64,000 nt of DNA from Rotaria macrura. Taxonomy: Eukaryota > Rotifera > Eurotatoria > Philodinida > Philodinidae. Positions 1-10,868 of the stretch are shown piece by piece; the first letter of the stretch is position 1, and the number at the start of each line of letters is the position of its first letter. The notes under the pieces are model-generated. The model was given only the letters and a program-made list of their open reading frames with translations. It was not told the origin of the DNA and did no database searches. A program made the translations under genes and the position numbers. The stretch spans positions 1 to 64,000 of the forward strand of contig OENT01000774.1 of the NCBI GenBank assembly GCA_900239685.1, written 5' to 3'.

Positions 1-446
1 TCTAAACACAGACGAATTGAATGATAATTGAATTTTTATTTATTTTCATCGATAGAGTCTACCGGGTTCTTGAGTCAAGAATCAATAATTTTTACTAAAG
101 CCTAAACCACCGAATGGGAATTTCATAGTTTTAATAGGCCTTTAAAATTAGGTATGGTGCCATATGGATATCAGTTACAGAGCATCTAAATATAATTTAA
201 GTATATGAATACAAGTCTCTTGCCTTGTATGATTTAACTTTGAATTATTCTGTCATCTATTGAAGTCATGAACTTCACCCGATAAAATTCAAAATTATTT
301 TATTTTTTTATTTATTTTAAATGCATCATGATTTTAAAAAAATGGAAATTAATATGGATTAGTGCCTACTTGCTAAATCCACTTGACTGGTCAAAAAGAA
401 TAGGTTCATCTTCTGAAAGACTAGTTGATGTACTTGTATTTTTATT
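1..446. other. intergenic, AT-rich
   Basis: No exon, tRNA or repeat that I can support. Short AT-rich runs only; this is the 3' flank of the minus-strand peptidase gene that ends at 447. Confidence 0.6.
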
Positions 447-1305
447 TTACTCATATTCTTCGATTTCTTTTATTTCAAGATGATCGTGATTACCCTCGTG
501 TTGTGCTTTGAATAAAAAGTCAAAGGCATCAGTAAAATGCCAATGCTCATGACCCATATCATCATTGTCAAATTGACGAATAACCCATGCATCAAAGCAA
601 AGTTTTGTATTAGCCACATAATTATATGGAATGTAGCAGTATCCTTGATCGCCCTAAAAATAAAAGCTAATAAAGGTCTATTACATTGAGAAAAACATAT
701 TGCATTCATACCCAATTTTCTCCCCATGAATTTCTGACAATAAATGCTTTCGATTGATCACTATAACCGACAGCTAACAGTGCATGTCTTAATTGAAAAT
801 GCTGTATATTATGATAGAATTGTTCTAGAAATTATAATCAGACCTGCCATGTTCAGTTCGACCTTGTTCTTCTTCATTTGGCATTGGGACAATACCAGTT
901 TTAGCTGCTTGATCAAAAGACACATAGAGTCGTAAACCGAATGCGAATGGAAAACCTTGTGCAAGACATGATTTCATTTCATTTACATCAATTTTAACAT
1001 GAAGTGCTTGTTTTATTCTATGCTTGTGTCCTTGTTCAAAAGCTTGAGGATTAGGACGTGTATTAACGTTAGCTATATAATATTGCCAAACCAATTCTAG
1101 GCATGTACCAGACTCTTCTAATGCCTCGATAGCATTTGTCATAGAACAATNTTTTTTTATCAAATATTCGTAAGCTCCTATGAACAAGTAGGGTAAACGA
1201 GAGCTTTTTATTTAAAAAGAAAATTATTTCCTTCTTACCAGCAAGCGAATTCGCTGTACTACATAAGTACTCATCGCACTTTTCAAGTAAGACGACTATG
1301 AAACC
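447..1305 (-). CDS. C1A papain-fold cysteine peptidase, bacterial-like, 5' truncated
   Basis: Four exons can be read on the minus strand: about 1305-1239, 1177-844, 787-712 and 653-447, with GT-AG introns of 61, 56 and 58 bp whose phases agree. The catalytic triad of papain-fold peptidases is visible: Cys in LCSTANSLAGAYEYL, His in HGRHALLAVGY, Asn in FIVRNSWGENWG. The stretch MKSCLAQGFPFAFGLRLY followed by KTGIVPMP is typical of bacterial and archaeal C1A peptidases rather than lysosomal cathepsins, so horizontal origin is inferred. The acidic tail (EIKEIEEYE) ends at TAA 447-449. No signal peptide, propeptide or start codon is found; reading fades upstream of the catalytic Cys near 1305, where a TRPM fragment on the other strand begins. 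One ambiguous base (N) lies at 1151. The family call is firm; whether the gene works is doubtful. Confidence 0.78.
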
Positions 1306-1320
1306 TTTTAAACTACTCCG

Positions 1321-1971
1321 ATGGGTTCTCGCCAATCTCAATTCAGCATAACCATTCAAAATGTGCATGAAGAATCACATGATTTTTGGCGCTATCAACG
1401 TTTTTTGATTGTTGACGAGTATAGCAAGAAAATGATATTTCCTCCACCCTTCAACTTAATCTGCTATGTGTTTTTTGGCTTTCAATTTCTTCGTAAACGA
1501 TCGATATTCTTTCGATGTCAACGCAGATACAGTGTGTAACAGTTTTTATTTGATTTAACATATTGTCGAATGATTGATGTTTTATAGGTGCCGCTGACAC
1601 AGTATTGGATGATGTTGCAGTTATTGATGATGCCATGGATCCACAGTTTAAGAGTAAGATAGATGATTCTTTTGTGTTTGACATTCATGTACCTATAGTT
1701 AGTGAAGCAATGAAGCGTGAAAGAGCTATGGCAGAGGACTATTGGTCTTACATTTTGAAGGTTGAAAACACAGATCATCTAGAAACTACATTGACGAACA
1801 TTGACAGAAAGTAAAAGTGACAGATCAACTTTATTTTTAGTATATCTCTTCTGAATTTTTCATTGTAGAATCGATCTTTTGCTAACTCGTTCAGAACATA
1901 CTAAGAAAATGCCATTGTTAAGTTTTCGCACATATGTTCTCAACCATAGAATAGCTTATCTATGTGTTTGA
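1321..1971 (+). pseudogene. TRPM-type cation channel, C-terminal fragment
   Basis: Three exons: about 1321-1531, 1588-1810 and 1869-1971, with introns of 56 and 58 bp and matching phases, ending at TGA 1969-1971. Exon 1 encodes FWRYQRFLIVDEYSKK followed by IFPPPFNLICYVFF. This corresponds to the stretch after S6 in TRPM channels, including the conserved W-(K/R)-(F/Y)-QR motif and the proline triplet of the TRP helix. Exons 2 and 3 encode a charged region (KRERAMAEDYWSYILK, then LETTLTNIDRKIDLLL) that fits the post-TRP coiled segment of TRPM. The ion-conducting part (S1-S6 and pore) and the large N-terminal TRPM homology domain are absent. Just upstream, the S6-like reading (LANLN) is in another frame, and an in-frame stop precedes 1321. 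I read this as a decayed 3' fragment; a short expressed tail protein cannot be excluded. Confidence 0.55.
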
Positions 1972-2452
1972 CAGACTGAGCAAGGCTCAATCATTGAAGT
2001 AAAAATCGAAAGTGACGTTTGAAAAGATGCTCTTTGAATTATTATGGGTGCAACACTGGAATATGGGTATCGCTTATCTATCTAAAATTATTGGATTAAC
2101 CCTATGCTACACAACTATAAATCGTATTGGTTGCGGAGTGGTCCTTTTATCTTTTTTATTTTAATTTTATCTTTTTTTTATATTTTTCATCGAATACCAT
2201 TAAACTACATTAACCATATTTCTTCAAAATGTTAAGAAAAAATCTTCATTAATACTTACTACCATTGTCTTTTTATCATGAGTATCTTTTGAGAATCGTT
2301 AGTTATCTTCTAGTTCTAGACGACTATAACGAAATCAAAAACCGTCGGATCTGTGAAATTTCTTTCCATTTATGGAACTCAGATCTAAAAATTGTTTTCT
2401 CTACTATTTTCAGCGAAGTTCCTCGCCGAAGATACATCGATGCATCAAAGTC

Positions 2453-2713
2453 CTAGGGCATTGAACAGGTATCTTGATTTGCATCACTGCTATGGGGCCG
2501 AAAATTCATGGGTAATACGATGTCAGCATCAGGTTTCACACTAAAATAAACACATGTCATATTTGATCGAAGTGAAACAGTAGCTGTTCGTTGCGATTAA
2601 TGTTACACATCATTTCTTTTGGACAATTGATCTACTGCTGGTAGACCAATTTCTTACCGGTGGACTGGACGGTTCAGTACAATCTGACTTTTCCAGACCA
2701 TTGCAAGTTCCAT
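2453..2713 (-). CDS. possible small two-exon gene, unknown
   Basis: On the minus strand, exon 2713-2658 (from ATG, phase 2, donor GTAAGA) and exon 2540-2453 (acceptor TTTATTTTAG, stop TAG 2453-2455) join in frame to give 47 residues, starting MELAMVWKSQIVLNRPVHR and ending near DANQDTCSMP. Upstream in the same frame the reading continues past a TAG (RVFPIVLWKQLFLFSP), so this may be the remnant of a longer gene with a nonsense codon. No family recognised. The support is splice-phase agreement and non-random composition only. Confidence 0.28.
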
Positions 2714-3873
2714 CTATGGCGAAAACAAGAAGAGCTGTTTCCATAGTACTATGGGGAACACTCTCACTGTCCTTCTTTTGATTTCTGTACTACGATCTCC
2801 ATTTAGTTATCTCCTTAGTGCTGCGTTCTCATTTTCTGAACTATCATTATGAATATGTTGTGACATACAATTATCTCTGTGTTATTGTTTCCTGTTTATG
2901 TGTAACTAGATGAAAAAATTCAGAAGCAAATTTTTCATCTATACCAATTCGTTAGCATCGCAATCATTCATTATGATATAATAAGAACGATGAAGATAAT
3001 TTAATAAACATCAACAAGTTGCATTATGCCGAATCATAATGCATCAGTAATGGTTGTGAGTTTTAGGGTCAACTGGGTGAAGCTATGGCTAAGGAGGGGG
3101 AAGGAGCAGTCTGGGTACGGGTCTCGATGTAGAGAACAGAAGGATCTATTTACACACTCAGACCCAAGCATCTTCTAATTAGACATCTCAATTGGCTTCA
3201 TAGATTTTGACCAATGAATCTCATATTGTTTATTGGGTTCCTCCACGAGAATAAGTTTCAGTTGATTCTTGTTAGACATAAAAAATAAACAGAAGACACA
3301 GAGAATCAAGTCATCAATAGTTATTTCAATTATTTTTGTCTTTTTCAATATTCTTTCATGTTGCCATTTACTTTAAAGATTCTAAAGAAACAATCTCATA
3401 ATTCATTCAGCAGTATCGCTATTGATTGATTGATTATAATTAACTTAATCATATAGGTTAAAGTGTACCGAGGTGCGTCCAAAGTTAGATCAACATTACT
3501 AGTTAAATCATGAGGATTGAGACTCATCCACACACGAGTTCAAACAAAAAATGATGTCAATGTTCATGGTATTATGATTTTGTAAGTAGAAATCATCTGT
3601 CAATTACGACATTATGCAAATGTTCAAATTGTACGGTAGAAAAATTTGAGATTAAAATTTGGATTTTCAATTTTTGATATGTAAAAATGAGATGATTAAA
3701 ATCTTGGCTACTAATAATGATTCTGTAGAATAGCTAATGCAATTGTATTTAAAAACTAGTCTATCCTAACGATTTATACTTATGTGACTTATTTTCTTCG
3801 CAAAACTCAGTTTTCAGCCACATAAATTTGAACTCGGTCACGACAACACTGTGTAAGATATACTTAAACAGGC
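2714..3873. other. intergenic, AT-rich
   Basis: No exon or RNA gene that I can support. A purine-rich patch lies near 3095-3125. Confidence 0.5.
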
Positions 3874-4713
3874 AATCATCGCCCTAGTCGAACATCTTGT
3901 AAGCAAGATCTTGAAATCTTGGGACCGGTAAGCAAAATCTTATCAAGATCTTGAAAAGATGATTTGTATGTATATATCTTGGTTGTATCAAATATATCTG
4001 TACCTGAGATCTTTGCAAGATCATGGACAAGATATCGGTTACTATTATCTTCTCACAAGATCTTGAGTAAAACATAAAGTGACATCCTTCGTATATTTAG
4101 ATGGTGACTAGTAGCCATTCACCGTTCTGTTCTGCCTATGCTGTCGTATATAAACAACATGATTGACCGTAGGAAACATTCATTTTCAAAATCTTTTTTT
4201 CAATACCATTTCTCGATTATTAATTATTCGAGAACATGCTGATCTCGATCCATGATTGGGAGAAGAGTGCCCTGAAGTGGTCTCACAGAGATCCAGTCAA
4301 CGCAAAGCTAGCCAAGTCCCAAGATCTGACTTGCTTGAATTTTTTCGGAGAGAAGAAATAAATTGAAAATAATTAAAAGAAATATCATAATACGTTTTTA
4401 CAGAAAAAATAAAAAATTTCCTGCACGATAGGTTAGAACCACGTTTTCAGAATGCGCCGTACATGGCGTCGCAAATCACGACACATGCAACACGTTTTAT
4501 CTTAGTACATATCCAAGATATTATGGATTCGTACCTAAGATCTTACACATCTGTGCACAAGATCTTACACATCTGTATCCAAGATCTGTAATAAGATCTT
4601 GGTGCAAGATAATCGTATATCTTGTACCTAAATTTTCAAGATCTATTCACTTATCTGAACCCAACATCTTGGCCAAGATCGTACTTACAAGATATTCGAC
4701 TGGGGCGGTGATT
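3874..4713. mobile_element. foldback/TIR element rich in CAAGATCTTG palindromes
   Basis: The left end AATCATCGCCCTAGTCGAAC at 3874 is matched by the inverted right end ending GACTGGGGCGGTGATT at 4713. The two outer 26 bp differ at three positions. Inside both ends, about 200 bp on the left (3890-4070) and on the right (4500-4700) carry many copies of the palindrome CAAGATCTTG and half-sites AAGATCTT. No transposase ORF is present in the 840 bp, so this would be non-autonomous. I cannot identify a target-site duplication, so exact ends and superfamily are uncertain. Confidence 0.65.
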
Positions 4714-5297
4714 AAAAACTGAACTTAACAATTACTCCTATCATTTATTTCAGTAGAGTGAATAGTCTAATGCTTGATTTAAAGCGGTACTTAGTAGCAA
4801 AACAGTAGATTTGCATATTGAATATTTGTTTAAGCGATTTATGAAAAATAATTATGTTCTGCTCTAAATATATTATAGAGAGATCAGTTCGAAGATTAGT
4901 TTGCTTGGTTAGCTTTGAGTCCATCTAGAAAATGTTCTGTTCTGTTGTCTCCAATTCAATTCAAATACAAGTTCAGCGGGTTCAGTGTTAATAATAATAA
5001 GTGAAGATGACTATTAGAATTATAATCTAAGCATATCTAACGTAGATTAGCATATGAGAACACACAATATGTCACTATTCATCATGTTATACTGCTTCTT
5101 TGACGTTAGAAAGCGAGAAAAACTTTGAGAGTATTGTAGATGCAGTCAAGACCATGCCACCGATGCACAATATATTCTTTAGCAATAATCAGACCAGCTC
5201 TCTCTCGTATTGTAAATGGTCTCAAGGAGAATATCTCATCGATGCCATAAATCCGAAGCTAGTAAACTTTTTTATGTATATTTTACTGTGTTACTTG
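4714..5297. other. intergenic; weak ORF at 5100-5300
   Basis: A 66-codon plus-strand ORF at 5100-5300 begins at a non-ATG codon and runs into the MITE at 5298. It has no recognisable domain and may be chance. Confidence 0.4.
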
Positions 5298-5514
5298 TAG
5301 GGGTGGCACTTTTCCTTTCATTTCTAGGGAAAGTTAAACTTTCCTTTTAAGTTTTTAAAAGTATTTTCTGAATTGAGCAGCATCAGTTGCATTATTTTCT
5401 TCCATAAAATACGGAAAACGGTAAAGAAAATATTTGAATTCGGTTTCTTCTAAAGAAAACTTGAATGCTAAAAAGCTTTCCTACTCTAAAGGAAAGTGAA
5501 AGTGCCACCACTAA
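5298..5514. mobile_element. hAT-type MITE (217 bp)
   Basis: The terminal inverted repeat starts TAGGGGTGGCAC on the left; the right end read in reverse is TTAGTGGTGGCACTTTC. The flanks carry TTACTTG at 5291-5297 and again at 5515-5521, a 7-bp direct repeat that would be 8 bp with one mismatch. TAGNGGTGGCA-type ends with an 8-bp duplication are characteristic of hAT transposons. The interior repeats the motif TTTCCTTT/AAAGGAAA as subterminal inverted repeats. There is no coding capacity. Confidence 0.82.
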
Positions 5515-6748
5515 TTACTTGCTCCGATGCGCCAACTGTATGAGCTAGAAATTTCTAAAAATTGATGCGGTTCCTCACAAATTTACTTCAAGCGCTACAC
5601 ACATATCTTCAAGTCAATCGAATATATCAGTTTCAATGTATAATTTTTTGCTTTATGTGTTCGCTATAGCTTGCTGTGAGTTCATCTTTGCAGTGGCCAA
5701 TGTAGTGGAAGAATGATCGCTCCATAGAGAAAAAATTCGATTCTTTCAAGTAAGAATGGAGCGGTTCTAAAGTCGTCATTCCATCTCTTTTTGTTTTCTT
5801 TTCAATCTCTATTATGTCTTTCATTTTCAACGACTTTATTAAATATATTCTGATCAAACAAATACATGTTTGAACCAGCTACATTATCAATTAGTTGATG
5901 TAAGCTCATTTGATATATTTAACATAGTAAAGTTCAGCTCTAAGTATTAACATCCCCTTAATCAGAGCTAACACAGATCTGTTACATGATCTTTTTTACC
6001 TAAACACAAACATTTCATTGCTATATGTATCGATGGGAACTTATTTCAAATATTGTTTTGGTTTAAAAGTCTTTAATTTGGTCACAAATCTAAAAAAATA
6101 TGGTCATGAGTTGTTTTGTTTTTATTAACTGATTATTACTGAATGTGGTTCATATAAAAATGATGGGTCAAAATGCATTCTAAAGTCTCAGTGAATGCTT
6201 GTTTTTGAATGTTGATTTTATAAACGAGACAATACAGATTCTACTCTTTTCGGACATTTGTTTTTTGTCATGCTACTTCTTTGTCATTAAGTTGCTTCGT
6301 ATTTACGTGAATAGAAGAGCGGGTGACCTTATGGTTGTTCCATTCATAAAATAAATTTTAAAAAAAGGTTTATTAGAAGGAATGCCAATAAGCTGTTTGA
6401 TTTTCAAATAATAAAAGGAAGTGGTATTAATCCAGACTATGCAACAGGCATTTCACACTCGCTGGTGAATTCTGGGGAGTTCTATCTTATATATTTAGTC
6501 ACAGTATTTTGCGACTACATTTTTAAATACTTGTTTTTTGGGAATGTTTCTCATAAAAATACTGATGACTGTCAAATAACATGCGGTGAAATACCCAATC
6601 TTTTCTTTGAAATACACTTTGTGTTGTAAGTAGTCCTTTATATTTCTCAAAATAATTAAAAAAGGCGAGCAATAATGTTTACTGATTTATCATTTCTAAT
6701 TGATCAAATGGTATGTTTGTGATAGTACTAGCGATTGCGTAAATAACA
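5515..6748. other. intergenic
   Basis: A minus-strand ORF at 5633-5857 (74 codons, lysine-rich start) has no recognised domain and no clear splice context. Nothing else supportable. Confidence 0.4.
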
Positions 6749-7582
6749 CTAAAGGGCTAGTTGTACTATAGATGTACCCAGCTGAAGTCCTCCCAAAGTC
6801 GTGTTTAATCCATTGAATCCTGATATTCTTCTATTGTATGATTGAGCAACTACTAGTAACTGTTCCTGTGTGAGTGTCGATGGAGCAAATAAATCAAAAT
6901 ATACATGTCGACTATTCTTTCCGGCTTGGAGAAATGTGTGTATTCTTAAGCCTAATATTGTTTGGTGCTCAACTGCTTTCAGTAATTCTACACCTTGTAA
7001 AGCGTAAGTTCGAAATGAAATGAAATGTAACATATCAATGATGAAACCATTTCCATATAAGACAATATTGCCATATTGACGATTCAGCAATCGTTCATAA
7101 GACTCGCGTCGACAGCAGAAGGATGATAAAGGAGCTAATTCTGTCCACTGTCGATCAGGGCCATGTATATAATTTAAATAGCGTATCCATTCTTCGCCAT
7201 CTAATCGCCAAACAATCGTTTGCTCTGGACCGCCAGTATCTTTCAAATCACTAAACTGCTTGCTCATTTGACAACGTGCAATACCGACAACAAGAAGAAT
7301 TATGAGAAAGAACGATCCTGCAAAAGTTAAACCAAGTACAAAAAGAACTACGTCAGTCCTTGAACATTTTCGAATTGTATCGTTGCATTTCGGCACAGCA
7401 TATGACGTTCCAAATAATATTAGACCAATTAGACCAAATATCCCAAAAATAAGTACAACATACATCAATTGTTTACGTAAACGTTTTTTGTGTGAGTGGA
7501 TTAGTTCTCTCAACAATTCAGACAAAAGAATAAGATTTGAACTTGTACTAAAGCCTGATTCTACATTGAATGAGAATGTTGC
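6749..7582 (-). CDS. two-TM membrane protein, unknown (3' exon)
   Basis: A long open exon ends at the stop codon at 6749. It opens on its 5' side at 7582 behind a good acceptor (TTTTGTTGTAG), reading ATFSFNVESGFSTSSNLILL before SELLRELIHSHKKRLRKQ. No ATG occurs before the first membrane segment, so an upstream first exon is expected; I did not find it. The protein has a basic juxtamembrane stretch, then TM1 (LMYVVLIFGIFGLIGLILFG), a short loop with two cysteines (KCNDTIRKCSR), TM2 (VLFVLGLTFAGSFFLIILL), and a soluble domain of about 170 residues (WRLDGEEWIRYLNYI and later HVYFDLFAPSTLTQEQLL). No catalytic motif is recognised. The continuous frame, splice signal and domain-like composition support a real gene; its function is unknown. 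Confidence 0.8.
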   Translation of the reverse strand, partial: ATFSFNVESGFSTSSNLILLSELLRELIHSHKKRLRKQLMYVVLIFGIFGLIGLILFGTSYAVPKCNDTIRKCSRTDVVLFVLGLTFAGSFFLIILLVVGIARCQMSKQFSDLKDTGGPEQTIVWRLDGEEWIRYLNYIHGPDRQWTELAPLSSFCCRRESYERLLNRQYGNIVLYGNGFIIDMLHFISFRTYALQGVELLKAVEHQTILGLRIHTFLQAGKNSRHVYFDLFAPSTLTQEQLLVVAQSYNRRISGFNGLNTTLGGLQLGTSIVQLAL

Positions 7583-8776
7583 CTACAACAAAAGCCGAGA
7601 AAAAAAACTCAATCTATGATTCAATTGTCTAAAACAGTTTTCCATAAGAGTGCTTTTTTGCAAACTTTTTCATATCCCACTATGTTTCTGTTGAAAATGA
7701 ATCGAGTTTCAATCGAAAACAAAAACACTCAAAGTGCTCTCCATCCGAAAATATAAAAAATGAACTGTTGTCTTAAATAAATGAGTTGATGTTGATTCTT
7801 TTAGAATCAGTAATTACATTTTCAAACTGATAGATTTTCAAGAAATTCCTTTTTTCAAGATGTTGGTGAATTTAACCGGTGTCTTTCGGTTTCATCTATA
7901 TAAATATTGCTCAAGTTGCCAATATTTCATACTTCGCATGCTTACAGCATAGATCCGTGTGTTGCAAAATTCTCAAAGTATCTAGTGACATAAAAAATTC
8001 AGATTCAGAGATGCAAACCTCTTTTTAGATTGTTACCGAAGAATTCAAATAAAATCATATTTAAAATCAGGGGCTTTTATAGCATGCCAATGTTTTATAA
8101 AAAATTCGATAATAAATGTCCTGATTTTCCAAAAACTCATCAAAGTGGCGCACCTTCTTGAGAAACTTTGGGTTTGAAAAAAAAAGACTAGTTTTATCGA
8201 GACTGCATATAAACAAACTAATGACTCATTAGTAATGAGTCAATTTTCAAGAACACAATTTTAGTTGAAAAGTGGGATTCAGCGAGACAGTTTCAATATT
8301 TTTATGTAAGCACATCATGAGAACGAAAGGTTTTTTCATCTTTGATAGTCATGTTGAAGTCTACTGTGATTATAGAATGAAGTAAATCATCATGTATCAG
8401 ATTTCTGTTTTGTGCATTTCAAAGAAGACTATGGTCACAGATGATTTAAGATCTTCACTATAGGTTTCGTAATTCTAAATTTGAGTCCAGTACAACTTTA
8501 ATGCAACTAGTTTTCTATTGCTTGATCTTTTGCTCTAGAGAGATTGAAATTAATGCGAACAAAAGAGCTTCATTTATTCTACAATATGATTACATTTTTT
8601 ATCGAAGAAAATACCAAAATTGGATTAAGATGTTTCATTTGGAGAAAAGATGACAATACGGTTGGGTTTTGATTCCAAGCTAGTGCGAAATATGTATCTC
8701 TCATTACAAAGAAGCTTTATAGATTTTCTTGTAGCCCGCGAGTAACACTATATAACTTCAGAAAAAACTTTATACG
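7583..8776. other. intergenic
   Basis: Nothing coding that I can support; the first exon of the 6749-7582 gene may lie here. A small perfect palindrome, GACTCATTAGTAATGAGTC, is at about 8223-8241. Confidence 0.4.
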
Positions 8777-9015
8777 TTAGGACTGATGTTTTGACCATAA
8801 AGCTACGACTAAGGATTTCCCTATTGAAGAAGCTTTTAGAGAAGGTGCACGTGTACTAAGAGAGTATTGCTTCGAGGAGACTCTGAATGTCATAGGTAAT
8901 TGGTGATCATTGATATACATATATATATATATATATATAACATACAGCATCATTGCGACTGGACTGTGCTTGTTCATTCATAAATGCATTCGGTTGAGAA
9001 TGTATCATCTAAAAT
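8777..9015 (-). pseudogene. possible gene remnant with (TA)n in an intron, unknown
   Basis: Minus strand: behind an acceptor (TTCTTTATTTTAG) an open stretch begins MIHSQPNAFMNEQAQSSRND and meets a donor GTATGT; the putative 63-bp intron holds the TA microsatellite. After the next acceptor (TGACATTCAG) the frame reads SLLEAILS and then hits TAG. An alternative frame (RAPSLKASSIGKSLVVALW) stays open to 8777. Neither join is fully consistent. No family recognised. Confidence 0.22.
8915..8941. repeat. (TA)n microsatellite
   Basis: An almost pure TA dinucleotide run of about 26 bp, with one C interruption near its left end. Confidence 0.9.
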
Positions 9016-9804
9016 AAAGAATTCAGAAAAGTTTTAAAATAATAACTTATAAATTCAATTAGTATATCACATTTTTCTTTATTGAAGAAGATTTTTTTAT
9101 TCCATGCTTTCTTAAATATAAAACTATATGCTACCAAGCTTTCGTTTAAAATTAACTTAAACGATTGTACATACTTCACTCGGTAGTTACCGCTTAAGTG
9201 AAACCTATACTTAAAAATTCTCCTATAAAAATCAAATGCGTTTCAGTTGACAATGGGAGTATGAAATTGAAGACACTTACACATCGACAACTATGTAATC
9301 ATCCATTCATACTCCCAAAAGCTCGCTCTCAATCTCAATCTCAAGTATGTCGATGAAAAAAAGAATAAAACAATTCGAAACATAAATAGAGTATCTCTGA
9401 GAATAACTCTTTTTTCTTTTCATGAAAACGATACATCAAAAGTCGAAATGATGACAATTAAGGATTACAATGACTTGGGAGCCATTCGTCGAATGAATTT
9501 TTTGTCGAAAAATATGACATATATTTCTCAAATTATTGCTTCATTAAGAAAATAGTAGAAAAGCACAGTCGCATTGCACTTGTGAGATTCTTATCATATA
9601 ATTGCGTTGTAATTACAATTATGGTGCAACTATTTCTTTATATGTAACTATAGTCATGAGCTAAACCTGTCGCAGTTTTTTGAATCTTATGAGCTCTTTA
9701 GTCTTTAGTTACAGTCACAAGACGAAATAGTTTTATATCTTTGCTTATAGAGAAAAAAACAGAAAATGTTAATGTTATTTTTTTCTTTCATTGTGTTTAA
9801 GTAA
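9016..9804. other. intergenic
   Basis: AT-rich, no supportable exon. A short CTCAATCTCAATCTCAA tandem is near 9327. Confidence 0.45.
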
Positions 9805-10270
9805 TCATGTTTCTTTTCGTTTGCGTAAACGATAAAGTACCTTCTGCATTTCTTGTCCGATAAGAAGAGCAACAAGTGTTGATTCTTCACGAATGCGTCG
9901 TTTAACTTCTACTCTAAATACTCGAATCTCTTGTTTTACAACTGAAGGAGTATGAAGATGATGAGTTTCTCGTACTTTATTTATTCAATGTATACAAGTA
10001 ATCAAGCTTCTCGTTGTGATAAGTGATGCGGAACAAAAGCGAGTTTCGCATTTCCGATAATATTATGCTTTAGTCTACTTATGTAAAGTGAAACTATAAC
10101 CATTAATCATCAGAAGATCGTATCCTTTTTGAGATTTTGAAAAATCAACAGTACCACAATTTGGATGATGATTGCAAAGATTTTGTTAAAAAGATACATT
10201 CATTCGAATATTACCTAATAGTCACTGATGGACCAGAAGATACAAGTAATTGAGGCTGTTTAGATGCCAT
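9805..10270 (-). pseudogene. FLYWCH zinc-finger protein pseudogene
   Basis: The minus strand starts at ATG 10270 (MASKQPQLLVSSGPSVTI, exon to about 10215). After a disrupted intron junction it reads continuously in one frame to TGA 9805-9807. The main exon has the FLYWCH layout: QKGYDLLMINGYSFTLHK, then YYRKC and CSASLIT (the two zinc-binding cysteines), then THHLH (the two histidines), followed by a basic helical tail (RVEVKRRIREESTL and LYRLRKRKET). FLYWCH domains bind DNA and occur in chromatin proteins and MULE-type transposases. Three in-frame stops interrupt the frame: TAG and TAA between the GYSFTLHK strand and YYRKC, and TGA just before INKVRET. The first intron lacks an AG at the expected place. 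The tryptophan of the motif is missing. This is a non-functional copy. Confidence 0.68.
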
Positions 10271-10544
10271 CCAAAATATGTTACTGAAATATTCTGTTGA
10301 ATCGAATGCAGGTATTTCAAGAAAAATCAAGAATCAATACAGACGAATATAAATCACTTGCTTAATATCTAATGCACTTCGTTTATCGATTTTTTATCTG
10401 CGAGGATAGATGAACACTTTTAGCTCTAACCAAACCAATTTCGTGATGTATAGATGTCTCTTTCGTTACTTTTTTTATTCATTCATATCAAACGTAATTC
10501 AGAACAAAATAGATGCATCATAAATATACTTACAACGCAGTTAT
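10271..10544. other. intergenic
   Basis: Short AT-rich spacer, nothing seen. Confidence 0.5.
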
Positions 10545-10868
10545 ATGTTAAGAGCCTCGTACTTGCAACGCAACTGTGATTTACTATTATTTTCTCAATC
10601 GGACAGAGAGCACCGTCAATCACATATAAAATTTCACAGTACGAATTTTGTTTATATTTCTGACCTTAATCAAACATTTCATACCACACAAGATACATTA
10701 TTCCGAATAACATTTCAAGATACCTTGCAAAATAGAGGTATCACCAAAACAAGGGTGCTTCTACAAATTATGGTTAATGATCGTCTAATTATTGGTGATA
10801 AAGTTGTACCCAACAATGAATCTAGGGCAAAACATGGTTTAGGCACGAGAATAACTGACGTTGATTAA
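10545..10868 (+). CDS. hypothetical protein or fragment
   Basis: An ATG-started ORF of 107 codons. The C-terminal two thirds (FHTTQDTLFRITFQDTLQ, then RVLLQIMVNDRLIIGDKVV) has the alternating polar/hydrophobic pattern of a beta-sandwich domain and reads as real coding sequence. After the stop at 10866-10868 a similar-looking stretch (GYYYIQSSIYVAMP) follows in the region to about 10915. The ORF may therefore be a truncated copy of a longer extracellular-type domain. Family not recognised. Confidence 0.4.
   Translation: MLRASYLQRNCDLLLFSQSDREHRQSHIKFHSTNFVYISDLNQTFHTTQDTLFRITFQDTLQNRGITKTRVLLQIMVNDRLIIGDKVVPNNESRAKHGLGTRITDVD

Noticed and set aside
9805-10140. In-frame TAG/TAA read as Gln (ciliate-like code)
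   Set aside because: Intact genes in the window (Kv, F-box, NHL, THEM6-like) terminate normally at TAA/TGA and use CAA/CAG for Gln; the FLYWCH copy also lacks a conserved residue and a splice acceptor.
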